Shown piece after piece: positions 11,429 to 22,152 of a DNA stretch of 64,000 bases (position 1 is the stretch's first letter; each line of letters starts with the position of its first letter). The notes below the pieces were generated by a model. It did no database searches. It was not told the origin of the DNA and was given only the letters and a program-made list of their open reading frames with translations. The translations under genes were made by a program, and so were the position numbers. Source of the DNA: Emiliania huxleyi CCMP1516 (Eukaryota > Haptophyta > Isochrysidales > Noelaerhabdaceae); contig NW_005200011.1 in the NCBI RefSeq assembly GCF_000372725.1, positions 310,918-374,917 of the forward strand, written 5' to 3'.

Positions 11429-13786
11429 ATGGGCATCATGATGACCCTTCTATCGGCAGCCGGCTCGCCCTACCTCCGACTACGGCCAACCTCACGGGGC
11501 GCGTGGGCGGTCGAGACCGCAGTCGTCTCGTGCGCCCTCCGCGACCGCGCCTCCGGCTCACGCCTGACAGTCGACCTCTTCTCGACTGTCCACCTTGCAT
11601 CGGGCGAGTACTACGCGGGCATTAAGGCCGCTGCCCTGCCCCTTTCGCCGCGCGAGCAACTGGAGGCGCCCTCAAACCCGTTCGCAACCCTACGTCGGCA
11701 GGACGCCTGCACCGCACGGTACGAGCGCGTGCTCTTTGAGATGATCGCAGACGGAAGCTGCTTCGAACGTGGCGCCGACGGCGCTCGCCGGCTCGTGCGG
11801 CCGCTGCAGGCGAGCGATCAGCAGCGAGTGCTCGCCGCTCAGTACGGCCTCACCGCTCAGATGGACGCGCTCGATCTCTGCGGCGACCCGTTTGTGCACT
11901 CGGACATGTTGAGCGCTGAACTGGGCGAGGCGGCCTCCTCGCTCGCCACGGGAGGGCCGCTGCTCGACCGAGCGGCCGAGGCGTTGGGTGGGCTTGTGCG
12001 CGGCGCATCTGCACCCGGGACGGGCGCCGCGGCTCGGGTCCCTCTTCGGCTGGCGGCGTGGGCGCTGCCGGCGCCTGAGCCACTCCCTGTCCCGGCGAGA
12101 TGGAAAAGAGCATCTCGGACTGCTGCTGAGCCCTCGCGCGTAGGCGCCCGAGCTGCTGCTCCTCCTCGATGACTGGATAGCCTCGGGCGGCGCGTCGCCT
12201 GCCCCGGCGTTGCGGCCGATTGCGCGCGCGGCCCTACGCGGCGACTTCGCTGCGGCGCGATGGCCTCTCAACGTCTCTCTTCTTCTCCCCTCTTCCCCTG
12301 TCCTCGTTCTCTCCTCCCTCCCCCCTCCTCCCTCGCCCCTCCTCCCTCCTCCCTCTTCCCTCACCTCTCCTTCGTCTCCCCTGGCGCCCAGGCCCGCTCT
12401 CTCGCACTCGCGCAAACGCTCGCCCAGGGCGACCGGTGAGCGGGACACTTCCTCAAGCCGCTTCCTCACCTTCCCTTGCCGCGCCCCGCCCGCCGTGGCC
12501 CAGCCTCGCAACCTTCCGATCGACCCCTCCGGAGGCCCAGCCTCGCAACCTTCCGATCGACCCCTCCGGAGGCCCAGCCTCGCAACCTTCCGATCGACCC
12601 CTCCGGAGGCCCCCGAGACGAGAGCGCCCCACGTGCTCCACAACACCCCCGCAGGTCTCAGGGGCGGACTGTGGCCGGGGAGATGGTGCGGCAGCGCAAC
12701 GCGCGCGCCGTGGAGGAGGTGGGTCGCGCGGCGGCGGCTGGGTGTCGCCGCAAAACACCCGCTGCGACGGTCGAGAGGTGTGTCGAGGACGCGCCCGTGA
12801 CGCGTCCCGTAGGTGCAGCCGCGTGGCGCTGCTCTTTGGCGTTCGTTACGCGCGACAGGCGCGGCCGTCAGACACGCCGCGGACGCGTCGCAGACGTCGT
12901 TTCTATAGGCGCGCTGCACATGCGCGACATGCGGCAGCTGCTCGCTCGCCGCTTCGATCTCGAGGCGGCCGCGTGGAAGAGGGGAGAACACGCATCCCCC
13001 CCGGGGAGGAGCTTTCGGAACCGCTCGGAGCCGCCCCTGTAGGCAGCATCGATCTCCGAGTGGCGCACCGCGTGGCTCATCGGCTCGACCACTTCGGCCG
13101 AGGTCACGCCGGGTGGCGGCGGCGGCGGCGGGACGGCGGCGGACGGGGTTGTTTTGCTGTTCGCCGGCGCAACAACGCTCGCGTTCGACGCCGCCGATTG
13201 GTTCGATGCGCTCGGCGCGGGTTTCGGGGGGGTCGAGGTTGCTGCACCACACACCGCTGCCTATCCCACGTTCGGTTCCTATAGATCGGGACTCGAGCCC
13301 GACGCTTCCCACCCTCTGCTTCCCTATCGACCCGCTGTTTCCTCCTCCGCCGACCTCACCGCCCGGTGTTGTCGCAGCACCGCCGTGTTGCCGCAGGCGG
13401 CGGTCGGCGGCGCGCTCCTCTACTTTCTGCGGCACGCGGCGGTCTACGCGACCCTGTCGGCGTACGCGTTTGATTGGGACCGGCGCTGGTACGTGGAGCA
13501 GGGCTCTGGAGGGGGGGGCTCTCAGCAGGAAGGCGGCGCGTTGGACGCGCCCGCCGACGCGCTTATCCGGGCGGATTCGGCTCTACTACGCGCGGGGCGC
13601 GAGCCGGAGGGGCCGGCGGGGCAGGGCAGTGCGCGCGCCTCTTCGGCGAGCTCTTCGGTCGGCCCCTCGAGCGGCGGCTGGCGACGCGGCAGCCGTGGCT
13701 TCCGGGAGAGAGTGGCGGCGCGGGTCAGACAACCGGTCGAGAGCAGCAAGAGAGAGCGAGGGAAGGGAGAACCACAGGGCAGTTGA
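11429..13786 (+). CDS. TraB/GumN-like family protein, nine exons
   Basis: My exon model is 11429-11626, 11702-12070, 12144-12248, 12392-12435, 12655-12741, 12813-12838, 12909-12964, 13043-13240 and 13397-13786. It gives one continuous frame of 490 residues. The first exons contain VDLFSTVHLASGEYY, then ARYERVLFEMI, then GLTAQMDALD and FVHSDMLSAEL. That order and spacing match TraB/PrgY/GumN-type proteins of cyanobacteria and algae (VHxA..YY, ..YE.., ..Q.dald..fvHaDm). Later exons give EMVRQRNARAVEEV and RVALLFGALHMRDMRQLL, the family's usual Arg-Asn and GxxH(L/M) elements. Two hydrophobic stretches near the C-terminus suggest membrane anchoring. Biochemical activity is not settled even for known members. 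Six of its eight introns are GC-AG. The intron at 12436-12654 carries a 37-bp tandem repeat shared with the DDX20-like gene. The start could lie upstream (an in-frame ATG at 11273). Confidence 0.55.
12488..12610 (+). repeat. 37-bp tandem repeat inside an intron (introner-like)
   Basis: Three units of CAGCCTCGCAACCTTCCGAT plus CGACCCCTCCGGAGGCC start at 12501, 12538 and 12575. They are preceded by GCCCGCCGTGGCC. A single copy with its leader occurs in the first intron of the DDX20-like gene (42335-42380), in the same orientation relative to transcription. Confidence 0.9.
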
Positions 13787-13825
13787 CCGGGGGGAGACAC
13801 GCATGCGTGCGTGGGTAGTCTCCCC

Positions 13826-13893
13826 CCATCCCCAGGGCCTCCATATAGGGGATATGGGCACGCACCTCAACCTCTCGTAGAGATCAGCGCGCA
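13826..13893 (+). repeat. Short dispersed repeat (pair with 22001-22060)
   Basis: CATCCCCAGGGCCTCCA, then GCACCTCAACCTCTC, then CAGCGCGCAGCGCC lies just after the TraB-like gene. The same ordered blocks lie about 100 bp upstream of the sulfoxide synthase gene. Confidence 0.7.
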
Positions 13894-13899
13894 GCGCCT

Positions 13900-14188
13900 C
13901 GGGAGGTTATGGTCTTCTTAAAGTTTTCAGGACGAGAGGCGAGACCGCAAACACGGACCCCCCGAAAGCCCAAACCAAAAAACGAACGGAGCGATGCATT
14001 TACGATTTACCCCAATCGCCCTTCCGTTACGCATTACCGTAGCCTCAAGCCTGTGCAGGGGGCCATCCTGCTGGTCCGTCTGCAGATGATATGCGCATCT
14101 TGAGATAGAGGGAGAGGACCGTGAGTTGAGGAAATCGAGGGACGCGACCCACTTCGCCACAGACGGTCCCGCGCCTCGCCGCTATGAC
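13900..14188. other. No gene recognised
   Basis: Short intergenic stretch with no recognisable motif. Confidence 0.5.
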
Positions 14189-14225
14189 CGCTGCACGGCC
14201 CATACCATCCGCTGTGCAGCGGTCT
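14189..14225 (+). other. Hairpin upstream of cassette copy 2
   Basis: ACCGCTGCAC pairs with GTGCAGCGGT and is followed by CTTTGT, then GTGAAAAGTCC. The hairpin before cassette copy 5 (41391) has a different stem sequence but the same shape and trailing motif. Confidence 0.55.
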
Positions 14226-14302
14226 TTGTCCGGAGTGAAAAGTCCAACGCGCTCGTCGGTGACGGTGTCCCTCGATTTCGCCGCGCTCCGGCACCGCTCC
14301 GG

Positions 14303-14620
14303 GACGCACGCCGGCGAAGCACCATCAAGCTGCTGTACGGCCCCGGAATCGCCTCCCCTCGCTTAGCTAGACTGAGAGTTATTGTGCACATGGTTAGTCT
14401 CTGCAATATACTCACTGACACCCCCCCTCCCAGAGCTCGTCCCGGTCCGCCACGGCCATCCTCGGCCTCCGGAGGGCCCCCGGCCGCGGCGCGGTGCGGC
14501 GGCGTCACAAATCCGACGGCAGAGCACCGGGACGCGGTCGGGCGATCTGAGGTCCAGTGAGGCGTATGCATTGCCCATCCAGGGCTATCACATGGACCTA
14601 TCAACAGGCGCCTGCGGCGG
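14303..14620 (+). repeat. Dispersed cassette family A, copy 2
   Basis: It runs from GACGCACGCCGGCGAAGCAC through ATTGTGCACATGG, ACCCCCCCTCCCAGAGCTCG and CATTGCCCATCCAGGGCTAT to GGCGCCTGCGG. The usual 3' end (CACGAGGTGTTGTTCACA) is replaced by a different repeat at 14620-14665. That repeat also occurs, inverted, at 50831-50875. Confidence 0.9.
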
Positions 14621-14665
14621 AGCAGGAGGGCCCAGCGCACAACCCCTGGTCAACTCAGGGTCCAC

Positions 14666-15238
14666 ACCCCGTAATATGCATCCAAGATGCACCCCGCTAC
14701 TTACGTACTTAGGATGCACGCTGATCCCTGATCGGTGTCTCCGCGACGCTCTGCGGCGGTCGCCCGTCGCCGAGCCCATCTCTAGATGGTTTGTATCAAC
14801 TATCTAAGATGCCTGAATAGTTGATCTGAAGATGCTTCGCATCCCCCAAGATGCTTGGCATTTAATGATTAAATACAAATTAAAGCATGAAGACTTGAGC
14901 GGCCTGTGAGCCCTTGGATCAAGGTGGAGTGGAGACTATGAATCTATGCTTGAGCACTTGAGCACTGGATAGGGCCGATTCCGCATGGTACGGGACCCCT
15001 CGATCGTCTCGCCCTCCCTCACTGGAGTGTTCATTGGGGGGGGTCATAACAAACACGGTACAGGATCGAGGTGCACGCTGCCGAAGCAGTGTCGTCCCCC
15101 CTCTCCATCATCTCACTGTGAGACGTCGGCGGCGGTGGCGGTGTGACCGATCGAGCTACAAGAGGAGCTTGTTCAGCAGGATCCGGGATAGTCTGATGCA
15201 CTACCTCACTGGGCCTGAGACCACCGAGACAACACCCG
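14666..15238. other. No gene recognised
   Basis: AT-richer intergenic DNA with runs such as AAGATGC repeated around 14800-14860. I see no coding signature. Confidence 0.45.
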
Positions 15239-16750
15239 TCACCGTCTCGGATTTGTGTAGAGTAACCGTCTCGGATTTGTGTAGAAGCCGGAGACTGCAA
15301 TTCCAAGGCTGGTGACGGCGCTCGAGTAGCCACCGTGAAGGTGCGCTCGCGCCCAGATGGCGAAGAAGATCTGGGGCCGGCCAGCAGCGAGCTCAGCACC
15401 CGGATCGGATAGCTTGTTGAAGTGGACAAGCGGGGCGTTGGCCGAGAAGCCGGTCGCGGAATCGCCCTCCTTAGAGAAGACAGCGATATCGACGCTTCCG
15501 AGGCGCCCGCAGCGGATGCGGTCCACATTGCGAAGCTGCCTCTCGTCCCACCGCTTGTCCGAGCTGCCAGCATGGTGCAACAGCTCCAAACGGCGAAGGC
15601 ATGCACGGCGAAGCGACCGAATGCTGGCAACCAACTGGTCGTCGACCGGCATACTCGAGGCTAGGTGTGTGATGCTCTCTCTACGCGCAATAGGAGCCGC
15701 TGCACGTCAGAAGGCAGCGCACCGGTTCCCGTCGTCTCGATCGCCTCGACAGTGGCGGCGATGTTGGAGGGCGATCCGTCAGACTCGAGCGCAGTAGCGA
15801 GCGAGTTGACGAGCGCCTTGGCGTTGGGGTCGAGCTGTGACACGGCGGCGAGGATCGCCTGGTCCGAGTCCTCCTCGAGCTCCGTCTTAGTGTTCGCGCC
15901 AGCGCTCCGGACGATGATATGTGGCGCCGAGGCTGCGGGCGCGACGCCATGCTGGCTGAGCCCTAGAGTTCTTCTTGGCCTGCTAGCACTTTATGATGAA
16001 GATGGCTGCCGTGCTGGCGTCCATGCATCGGTGGGCCGCCGGCGAGCGCCGAGAGACCAGCCTCCGGAAGCGACGCCAGCCCGGAGGACATGAAGTCGCG
16101 AAGCATCTGCTTGAAGACCGCCTGCCTCGGCAACTCGCTGCTGCGCAGCATCGGTGCAGATAAACGGGATAGTCTTCTCCATGAACTCATCAAACTGCCC
16201 GCCGGCGTCGACGCGGCGGACGAGCGCCTCGTAGGCGGTAGTGGGCGCCGCGGGCGACGGCGCGCTCGCTTTGAAGGCCTGGCCGAACCGCCCGAGGAAG
16301 GCCGTCGCGCTTCGGCGAGGGTCAGCTGACCTTTTGCTGAGATCTCACCACGGAGAGACGTGTGGGCGGCCTCGCCGGCGGCCGCCTCCAGCGCCACTGC
16401 GAAGCTCTGAATCCGGACAGCCTCCGGCAGCATGGAAGTGCCGAGGGCCGGCATCTTGTCGCAAAGGCCTAGCACTTCGGCCGCCTCGACGTTACCAGCG
16501 GCCACTGACCCAGAGGCAGGCAGCTTGCGAAACATCTCGAGAGCAAACGGGGCTCCGAGAATCGAGACCGGCCTTGGCGCGGCAGGTCCGGCACCGCCCG
16601 TGTTGGGCGGGTCGGTCTGCGGCCGAGGAGCTACGGCCGCCTGCTCGAAGGCAGTCTTCCATGCGTCTTCAGTGGCGGGTTTGTGCCTAATAACGGCAGT
16701 ATTGGAGAAACCGGCGCGGAACCCAGCGACGCGTGCCGGTGAGGCCGATT
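15239..16750 (-). pseudogene. Unidentified minus-strand coding remnant
   Basis: Several minus-strand open segments follow one another in different frames. The first has EDAWKTAFEQAAVAP then MFRKLPASG (about 16680-16330). The next has YEALVRRVDAGGQFDEFMEKTIPF (about 16230-16150). Another has ELEEDSDQAILAAVSQLDPN (about 15890-15661, ending in a stop). A fourth ORF starts MPVDDQLVASI at 15652 and ends within a duplicated YTNPRR-coding unit near 15239. The composition is protein-like, but the frame changes suggest decay or unmodelled introns. I do not recognise the protein. Gag-like or transposon cargo is possible. Confidence 0.4.
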
Positions 16751-16963
16751 TTCTTAAACGGACTTAAAAGAGGGACCCCCCGTGCCTGCAATCTCTTAAA
16801 TGACAATTTGAGCGGCCCCCAAACCTCCTCATTTCTTAAAAGGTCTTAAAAAATCCGGCCCTCAGAACCCTAGGGGTACCCTAAGGATTTGCTTGCTGGT
16901 AGGGAGCTAGGACGGGGGATTTGCTTGCTTGCTTGCGGCAAGCGCCAAGCCGGAGCTGGATCC

Positions 16964-17599
16964 CTACCTTCTCCGGGGAAAGTTATTTAGCGACATGCCG
17001 GTTTCGGACATCGGCGAACGATCGGAAGGGTGCCGCCTGCACACAAATGGAGTCCAGCGATGTGGGACCTCAGTCCCAGAAGCTTGGAGCTTCAGGCCGC
17101 GACCACGTGGCTAGGTGGACACTAAAGTGCCAATTTGGCGCCAAATCTTGGCGGGAAATGACACGTGGCTTGGCGGGAGTGTGGTGTGGCTGCGTTGCTC
17201 GCCAGCGCTGCTGTTGAGCGCCAGCTGCTGCTCCCTTCAGCCAGACGGCCGGGCCTGCGCAGCACGACCGCCAGCCTTCCTCCTGCACCACAGGAGCGCG
17301 CCAAGGCGCGCGTCTGGGCAAGCAGTGCGTCTCGTCGCGATGCGAGAGTCGACGCTGTGACGCCGGCTAGAATGACAGTGGCAGCATTCGAGTACGCGTC
17401 GAGCTGTGCGTACCAGCACTTGTATGCGAGCTAATTGTGTCCCTGAGCTGCTGTGGGGTGCGTGGGCTCAGCTGCGGAGCACGTACTGGGCGGTGGTAGG
17501 GGGGGGCGGCGGCGGCGAGGGTGGCGGCGACGGAGGCGGCAGCGGCGGCGGGTGGGAGGGCGGCGGGTGTCTCTAAATAACTTTCCCCGGAGAAGGTAG
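16964..17599. mobile_element. MITE-like element, 32-bp TIRs, 636 bp
   Basis: The left end reads CTACCTTCTCCGGGGAAAGT then TATTTAGCGACA. The right end is its reverse complement with one mismatch. The interior has no coding signature. No target duplication is obvious. The size and ends fit a non-autonomous DNA transposon, and the interior holds regulatory-like motifs (listed separately). Confidence 0.7.
17103..17167. promoter_or_regulatory. Clustered G-box and E2F-like sites inside the MITE
   Basis: Within 65 bp there are two CACGTG cores (17104-17109 and 17162-17167), the 14-bp palindrome ATTTGGCGCCAAAT (17133-17146) and TTGGCGGGAAA (17148-17158). The last two match the E2F/DP consensus TTTSSCGC in opposite orientations. 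Whether they bind anything in this organism is unknown. Confidence 0.5.
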
Positions 17600-18842
17600 T
17601 CGACTAATTAACGTTTCCGCCTCGGAAAAATACTTCTACTACGAAAAAAAAGCGCGCAGACACACCGTCGAAAAGGGCTCGGCGAGATCTATCGATTGGC
17701 ACTCTTTCCAAAAATCGACTCGATTTCCTCCCCCCCCCGGACCTCCCCTGCGCGCCGCAGGCGAAGCGAAATTCGGCTCCCTGCGTCGGTCTGCGCTCAA
17801 TCTGGACTTGATCTGGGGCACCTTGTATACAAGCCCAAGCATAGGTGAGGCTTAGGGCGCTAGGATCGGTCGCCAGGACGCGACAGAGACCGGCACCGGT
17901 CCGCATCATCCTGCCAGCCCGCATCAGCGCGCGCAGATCGGGGGGGATGGCTTGCGCGCAGCCAGAGCTGCGAACGCAGGCGGCTGCGGCTGCAGATTGA
18001 GAAAGCCGTCTCGAGCGGCCCGAGTCAGATCACCTGCGGCGCGCGCCAGCGGAATGCGAGGAAGAATGTCGGCTCTCGTGCAACCGCGGCCCGCAGCATG
18101 CGTGCACACCTCTGAACCGAGCAACGGCTCGAGGCGTTGCCTGGCGGCCGCAGTTTTGTTGGCTTGGCCAGATCCGACGACGGTGGCGTCGCCTCCGGCT
18201 CGAGCAGCGCCACCCGCGCCTCATCCGTCGGGGCGGCGAGAGCGGATGCGGAGGATGAGGCGGAGGTGAGAGGCGCAGCAGGAGAGGCGAAGAGTCAGAT
18301 GTGGTGGCGCCGGCCGAGGAAAAGCGCAGCGCGTCGCTGATGAAAAGCGCTGACGCGTCAGCTGCTGAGCTTCCTGCTCGTCGGAGAACTCGTCGGCTTC
18401 AGCTCCGGCGCTCTGAACGCGGCAGAGATGCATCTCCCGCGCGACGCAGCGAGAGCGGGCGCACCGAGGACCAAACGCACCTACGAACGCATAGACACGG
18501 CCGGAGACGGGTCAGTCGTAGGCTACTCATGTGTGTTGATGGTTCGATCCTCCCCAGAGTCGAACTGGCAGCCACTCGCACCAAGGAGGCGAGGTGTGGC
18601 TACGTGACCCAGAAAAGGCCAGAGTCAGGAGCAACCCTCGAGTCGGTCGCTCATATACTCAACACGCCCCCACGACACAGCACGAGGTTGCTGATGTATA
18701 TCCGATACCGCCGTGTTTCGAGGTAGGGCAGAGGTTCCGGGACGCGAGTTCCCCCGGGTTACCTTGGGCACTATTTTCGATCTTTTTCGTAGCTCACACA
18801 CGAAGGGACTCAAATCTTCGCAGACCGCTGTCGACCTGGGAG
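17600..18842. other. Retrotransposon-flank DNA, no gene assigned
   Basis: This lies downstream (minus sense) of a primer-binding-like site and could be the leader of another minus-strand Copia element. A minus-strand segment with LGLVYKVPQIKSRL (about 17840-17640) and Ala/Arg-rich frames are present, but no Gag or protease signature can be named. Confidence 0.35.
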
Positions 18843-18860
18843 ATCTCACCGGAGGTACCA

Positions 18861-19102
18861 TGTAGTGAGCTACGAGCTGTACACGGAGCGAGGGTCTGTA
18901 CCGAGGCGTACAGGAACGGTACAAGCAAGACTACATCGCCAAGCCGCGGTTGAGCGGACGTCCGACAAACAGAGCAATAAGCAAGCCGGCCTGACACGTC
19001 CCGCACATGTCCCTGTTCACACAGACATCTCGCTAGGATAGAGACGTCTCTCCCTCTCTCTCTCTCTATCTATTCATGAGGAGGGCGTTCACACTCCCAA
19101 CA
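18861..19102 (-). repeat. Copia LTR with PPT on one side and PBS on the other
   Basis: Read on the minus strand, ACAATGGGGGAG (polypurine tract) is followed by TGTTGGGAGTGTGAAC at 19102. The unit ends ...CTACA at 18861, directly followed by TGGTACCTCCGGTGAGAT. The complete + element at 25766 has the same PPT|TGTTGG and CA|TGGTACC junctions, but there they lie on different LTRs. This LTR therefore looks shared between two tandem minus-strand elements. It is about 242 bp long. Confidence 0.65.
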
Positions 19103-19294
19103 CTCCCCCATTGTCTGCGCGGTCTTCAGATGCGGCGGACAACACAGCGGAGTGTGAAGCGATTAATCGTCACGCTGATCAGAGGCGCGAGCTAGAGTAG
19201 TGAACGTGGCATGTGACCTTCCGTCTCCCGGGCCAAGGTAGTAGACTATCTGAGCGGTCGACTGGATGTCTTCAACATGGGTAGTAGAGCTTGG

Positions 19295-21468
19295 TCAGCC
19301 GCGCGCGGCGATCCGAGCTGAGCGCCGCGGGGCGAGGGGTTGAGCGGGCGCAGCTTGCGCGGCGGGCGGGGCGACGGGCGCGCCCCTTGGCGCCGCTGGT
19401 GCGGCGGGAGGCTCGACGCGGACGATCGCCTCGGGGACTTGAGGGCGTTCTTGTTCGACGGCGCCGCGGGTCTTGAAGGGCTGCCAGGCGCCGCCGAGGG
19501 TGGTGAAGGAGAACTCGTCGAAGATGACGTCGGCGGTGGAGATGATCCGCCGGACGGCGGGGATGTAGACGAGGTATTTGGAGCGCCGCGGGTCGTGGCC
19601 GAGGTTGATGCCCTTGAGACGAGTGGGGGTGAGGTCGTGCGCGCGGAGCGACTCGGGGAGGACGCAGGAGCAGTCGCAGAGCATCACCTTGAAGTTCTCG
19701 AGGGCGTAGTTGCGAGGGTGGCCGATGGCGACCTCGATAGGCGAGACCCACCGTGGCTCAGCGCTGGAGCCTCTGTTCGTCTGCAGGAGGTTGTGGACGC
19801 GGGCGAACTGGCTGAACAGGTAGGGCCAGAACTGAATGTGCTCCCGATCTCCCCCAGCGTGGACGAGAGCGGTGCGCGTGCAGTGGAGGAGGGTCCCCCA
19901 GCAGCGCTCGGCGAGGGCGTTCCCCTCGTGGATGTCGGGTGAGGAGAAGAAGCGCTGGATGAAGAGGGTGATGCAGAACTCGTCGGTGAGCTCGGAGGTG
20001 AAATAACTGGCGTTGTCGGTCAACCACTCGTCGATCACGCCGGGGTTGCGCGTGTCGGTGAGGAGGTGAGCGTAGTCGCGGAGAAAGGCGCGGACGGCGC
20101 TGACGATCTCGGGGGAGCTGCCGTTCTCGAGGAAGTAGACGGCGATGACCCCGGAGAAGTAATCGACGAAGTTTATGGCGAACTTGAAACTTGTGGATGC
20201 TGAACGGCAGAAGCTTGAAGGGGCCGCAGAGATCGGACGCGACTCGCTCGCCGAAGTGGGTGTAGACTCGGCGATTGGTCGGCTGACTCGGGTGGCCTTT
20301 GCGGCGGCGATTGAGGCGACATGCAGCGCACTCACAGCGGTCGCTGCCGGGGCGGAAAACGTAGCCCCTGTAGCGGAGTGGCCCGATGATCTTGCTCCTG
20401 CCAAAGTGGCCGAGGCGGGCGTGCCACAGGCCGTAGTCGGCATGGTCGGACGGGCGCGCAGGGAGCTTGTGGCGCTCCTCCGGACCGAGGAGGGTGGTGT
20501 CGAGGGCGTCGAAGACGGAGCCGCAAACGGGGTTGCTGGAGGCGTCGTCGGTGTCGGCGGCGAAGGCATCGGATATGACGGGCTCGGGCGTAGTCGTCGA
20601 GTAGACGAGTAGGGCTCGTCGGATGCCGCGCCACAGGCGGCGGGCGGCGGGAAGAGCGAAAGCGAAGAGGCGAAAGGCAGAAGAGAGCGAAATACTGCAA
20701 AGGCGCGTCGCCACATCGCACCAATGTCCCAGTCCCCCACGATGTGGCAGTCGCCGCACTCCTGGAAGAAGAGTGCCACCGTTGTCATATTCCAGCGGCG
20801 CAAAGCTCTGGTCGCAGAATGTTGCCATCGTCCAGAGCGGCGGCGGCGACGGAGTTGATGGTGGTGAGAGCCGGGGTCCAAACTGCTCCAGAGGAGGCAG
20901 CTGGACGGGCTCGAGGGCTGGCGGCGGCGGCGACAGAGGCAGCGGCGGTGATGGTGGCTCAACGGAGATGAGAGCGAGCTGGTAAAGTGAAGAAGGAGAG
21001 AAGATCCGGGCCCACGAAGCCGAGATGCTCGTGGTGGGAACCGAAGAACAGACGTCAGAGATTATCCGGATGTCGCCCAGCTCGGCCGATCTGCCGAGTC
21101 GGGTCGCGGCCGAGTTGCCGCTTGCTGGGGCTCCAACCCAGCTCCACGTCGAGCCCCAGGCTCGCACGGCACCAGCCTTCGTATCGAGCGAAGACGGGAA
21201 AGACTGTGCCGGACAGGCATCAGTCCGGTTTACACGCTGCACGGCCGAGTTGCCAAGCAGGCTCCTGGCCGAGAGGTGCCAAGAAGACTTGTGAGCAGGG
21301 ACTCCGACCCTGACTGCCACCACGACACCCCGCAGGTGTCCATGGTGCCGGCTGCCGTATCGAGCGCTAGCCAGACTAAGCTGTGCGGTCGCACCGCACC
21401 AGCACCACTCATGACGACCAAGTTGCCGTCGATCTCATCGCTCCGCGATCTCGCCGGAGGAACCCCAT
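19295..21468 (-). mobile_element. Broken Ty1/Copia retrotransposon (integrase region)
   Basis: Minus-strand frames encode a GAG-pre-integrase motif (LWHARLGHFGRSKI, zinc-finger His and Cys residues, about 20450-20330). An integrase core follows, with the DDE residues in NFVDYFSG, WLTDNASYF and GNALAERCWG. The integrase C-terminal region ends RRSARIAARG and a stop at 19295. A frameshift near 20180 splits pre-integrase from core. Reverse transcriptase and RNase H are absent. A PPT and LTR follow at 19102. The 5' leader (about 21467-21250, minus sense) aligns with the leader of the + element at 26000-26160. The 5' LTR end is near 21468; its start is not resolved. Confidence 0.88.
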
Positions 21469-21492
21469 GTCGGACATGGTACCTCCGGTGAG
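21448..21492. repeat. Head-to-head primer-binding-like palindrome
   Basis: ATCTCGCCGGAGGAACCCCA and TGGTACCTCCGGTGAGAT are imperfect inverted arms around TGTCGGACA. Each arm reads outward as CA|TGG..., like the LTR/PBS junction of the Copia family here. Confidence 0.5.
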
Positions 21493-21499
21493 ATAGTGG

Positions 21500-22150
21500 C
21501 TGCCAGTTCGAGACTGGGGCCGATCGAACTTGAGTTGTTCGGAGGAGGAATCCGGCCAGCACGGGTACAAAGAGGGGTACCCGGAGAATCCCCAGCTGCG
21601 GAAACGTAGTGTCGCTCAAGAGGTGCGATACTGCGGGGGAGTGTAAGGTGCCTATATGGGCTTCCAGTATCGGACCTTCAAGACATGCGCTTTTGGCCGG
21701 TGGCCTCCTCGGACAATGTGTCCTCGATGAATGGGAGTGGTCTGGGCGCAAACGATCGGTGTAAATGGAGCTAAAGCAGCGCGCGTATCCCGTCGTCACG
21801 CTCGACTCCGCGGCGCTCCAGGCAGGGCCGAATCCGACTCCGCGGCGCTCCAGGGCCGGATCGCGGTCGAATCTGGCGATTCGACACCGGTCGCTGGCTG
21901 CTCCGGACCGGTCCCGATGGTGTGGGCACCGCGAGCGGCACGCGGGACGCGGCGGTCTCGCGCGGGCCGTGTATACGCGGTGCGCTCACCAGTGTGAACC
22001 CCATCCCCAGGGCCTCCAGGGCTCGCACCTCAACCTCTCACAGACCAGCGCACAGCGCCATGACGTACTTGGAGCACTTGGAGTGCAGAGAGTAACCGCA
22101 CATGACAAGGCTGTGTGAAAGATCGCGGTGCACCAATCCTGTCTAGATAG
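21500..22150. other. Intergenic, upstream of sulfoxide synthase
   Basis: No coding signature is seen. It contains a + strand GCGGGGGAGTGT (about 21633) resembling the Copia PPT/LTR boundary, and the short repeat shared with 13826-13893 at 22001-22060. The promoter of the next gene probably lies here, but no core element is clear. Confidence 0.4.
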
Positions 22151-22152
22151 GA

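Noticed and set aside
11690..13435. 581-codon minus-strand open frame
   Set aside because: It runs across the exons and introns of the + strand TraB-like gene, is Arg-rich and shows no motif.
15239..16535. Possible functional unknown gene on the minus strand
   Set aside because: Several frame changes and stops; listed only as a coding remnant.
18535..18580. tRNA-like T-arm GGTTCGATCC
   Set aside because: The flanks do not form acceptor, D or anticodon arms; a related sequence at 21494 is part of retroelement DNA.
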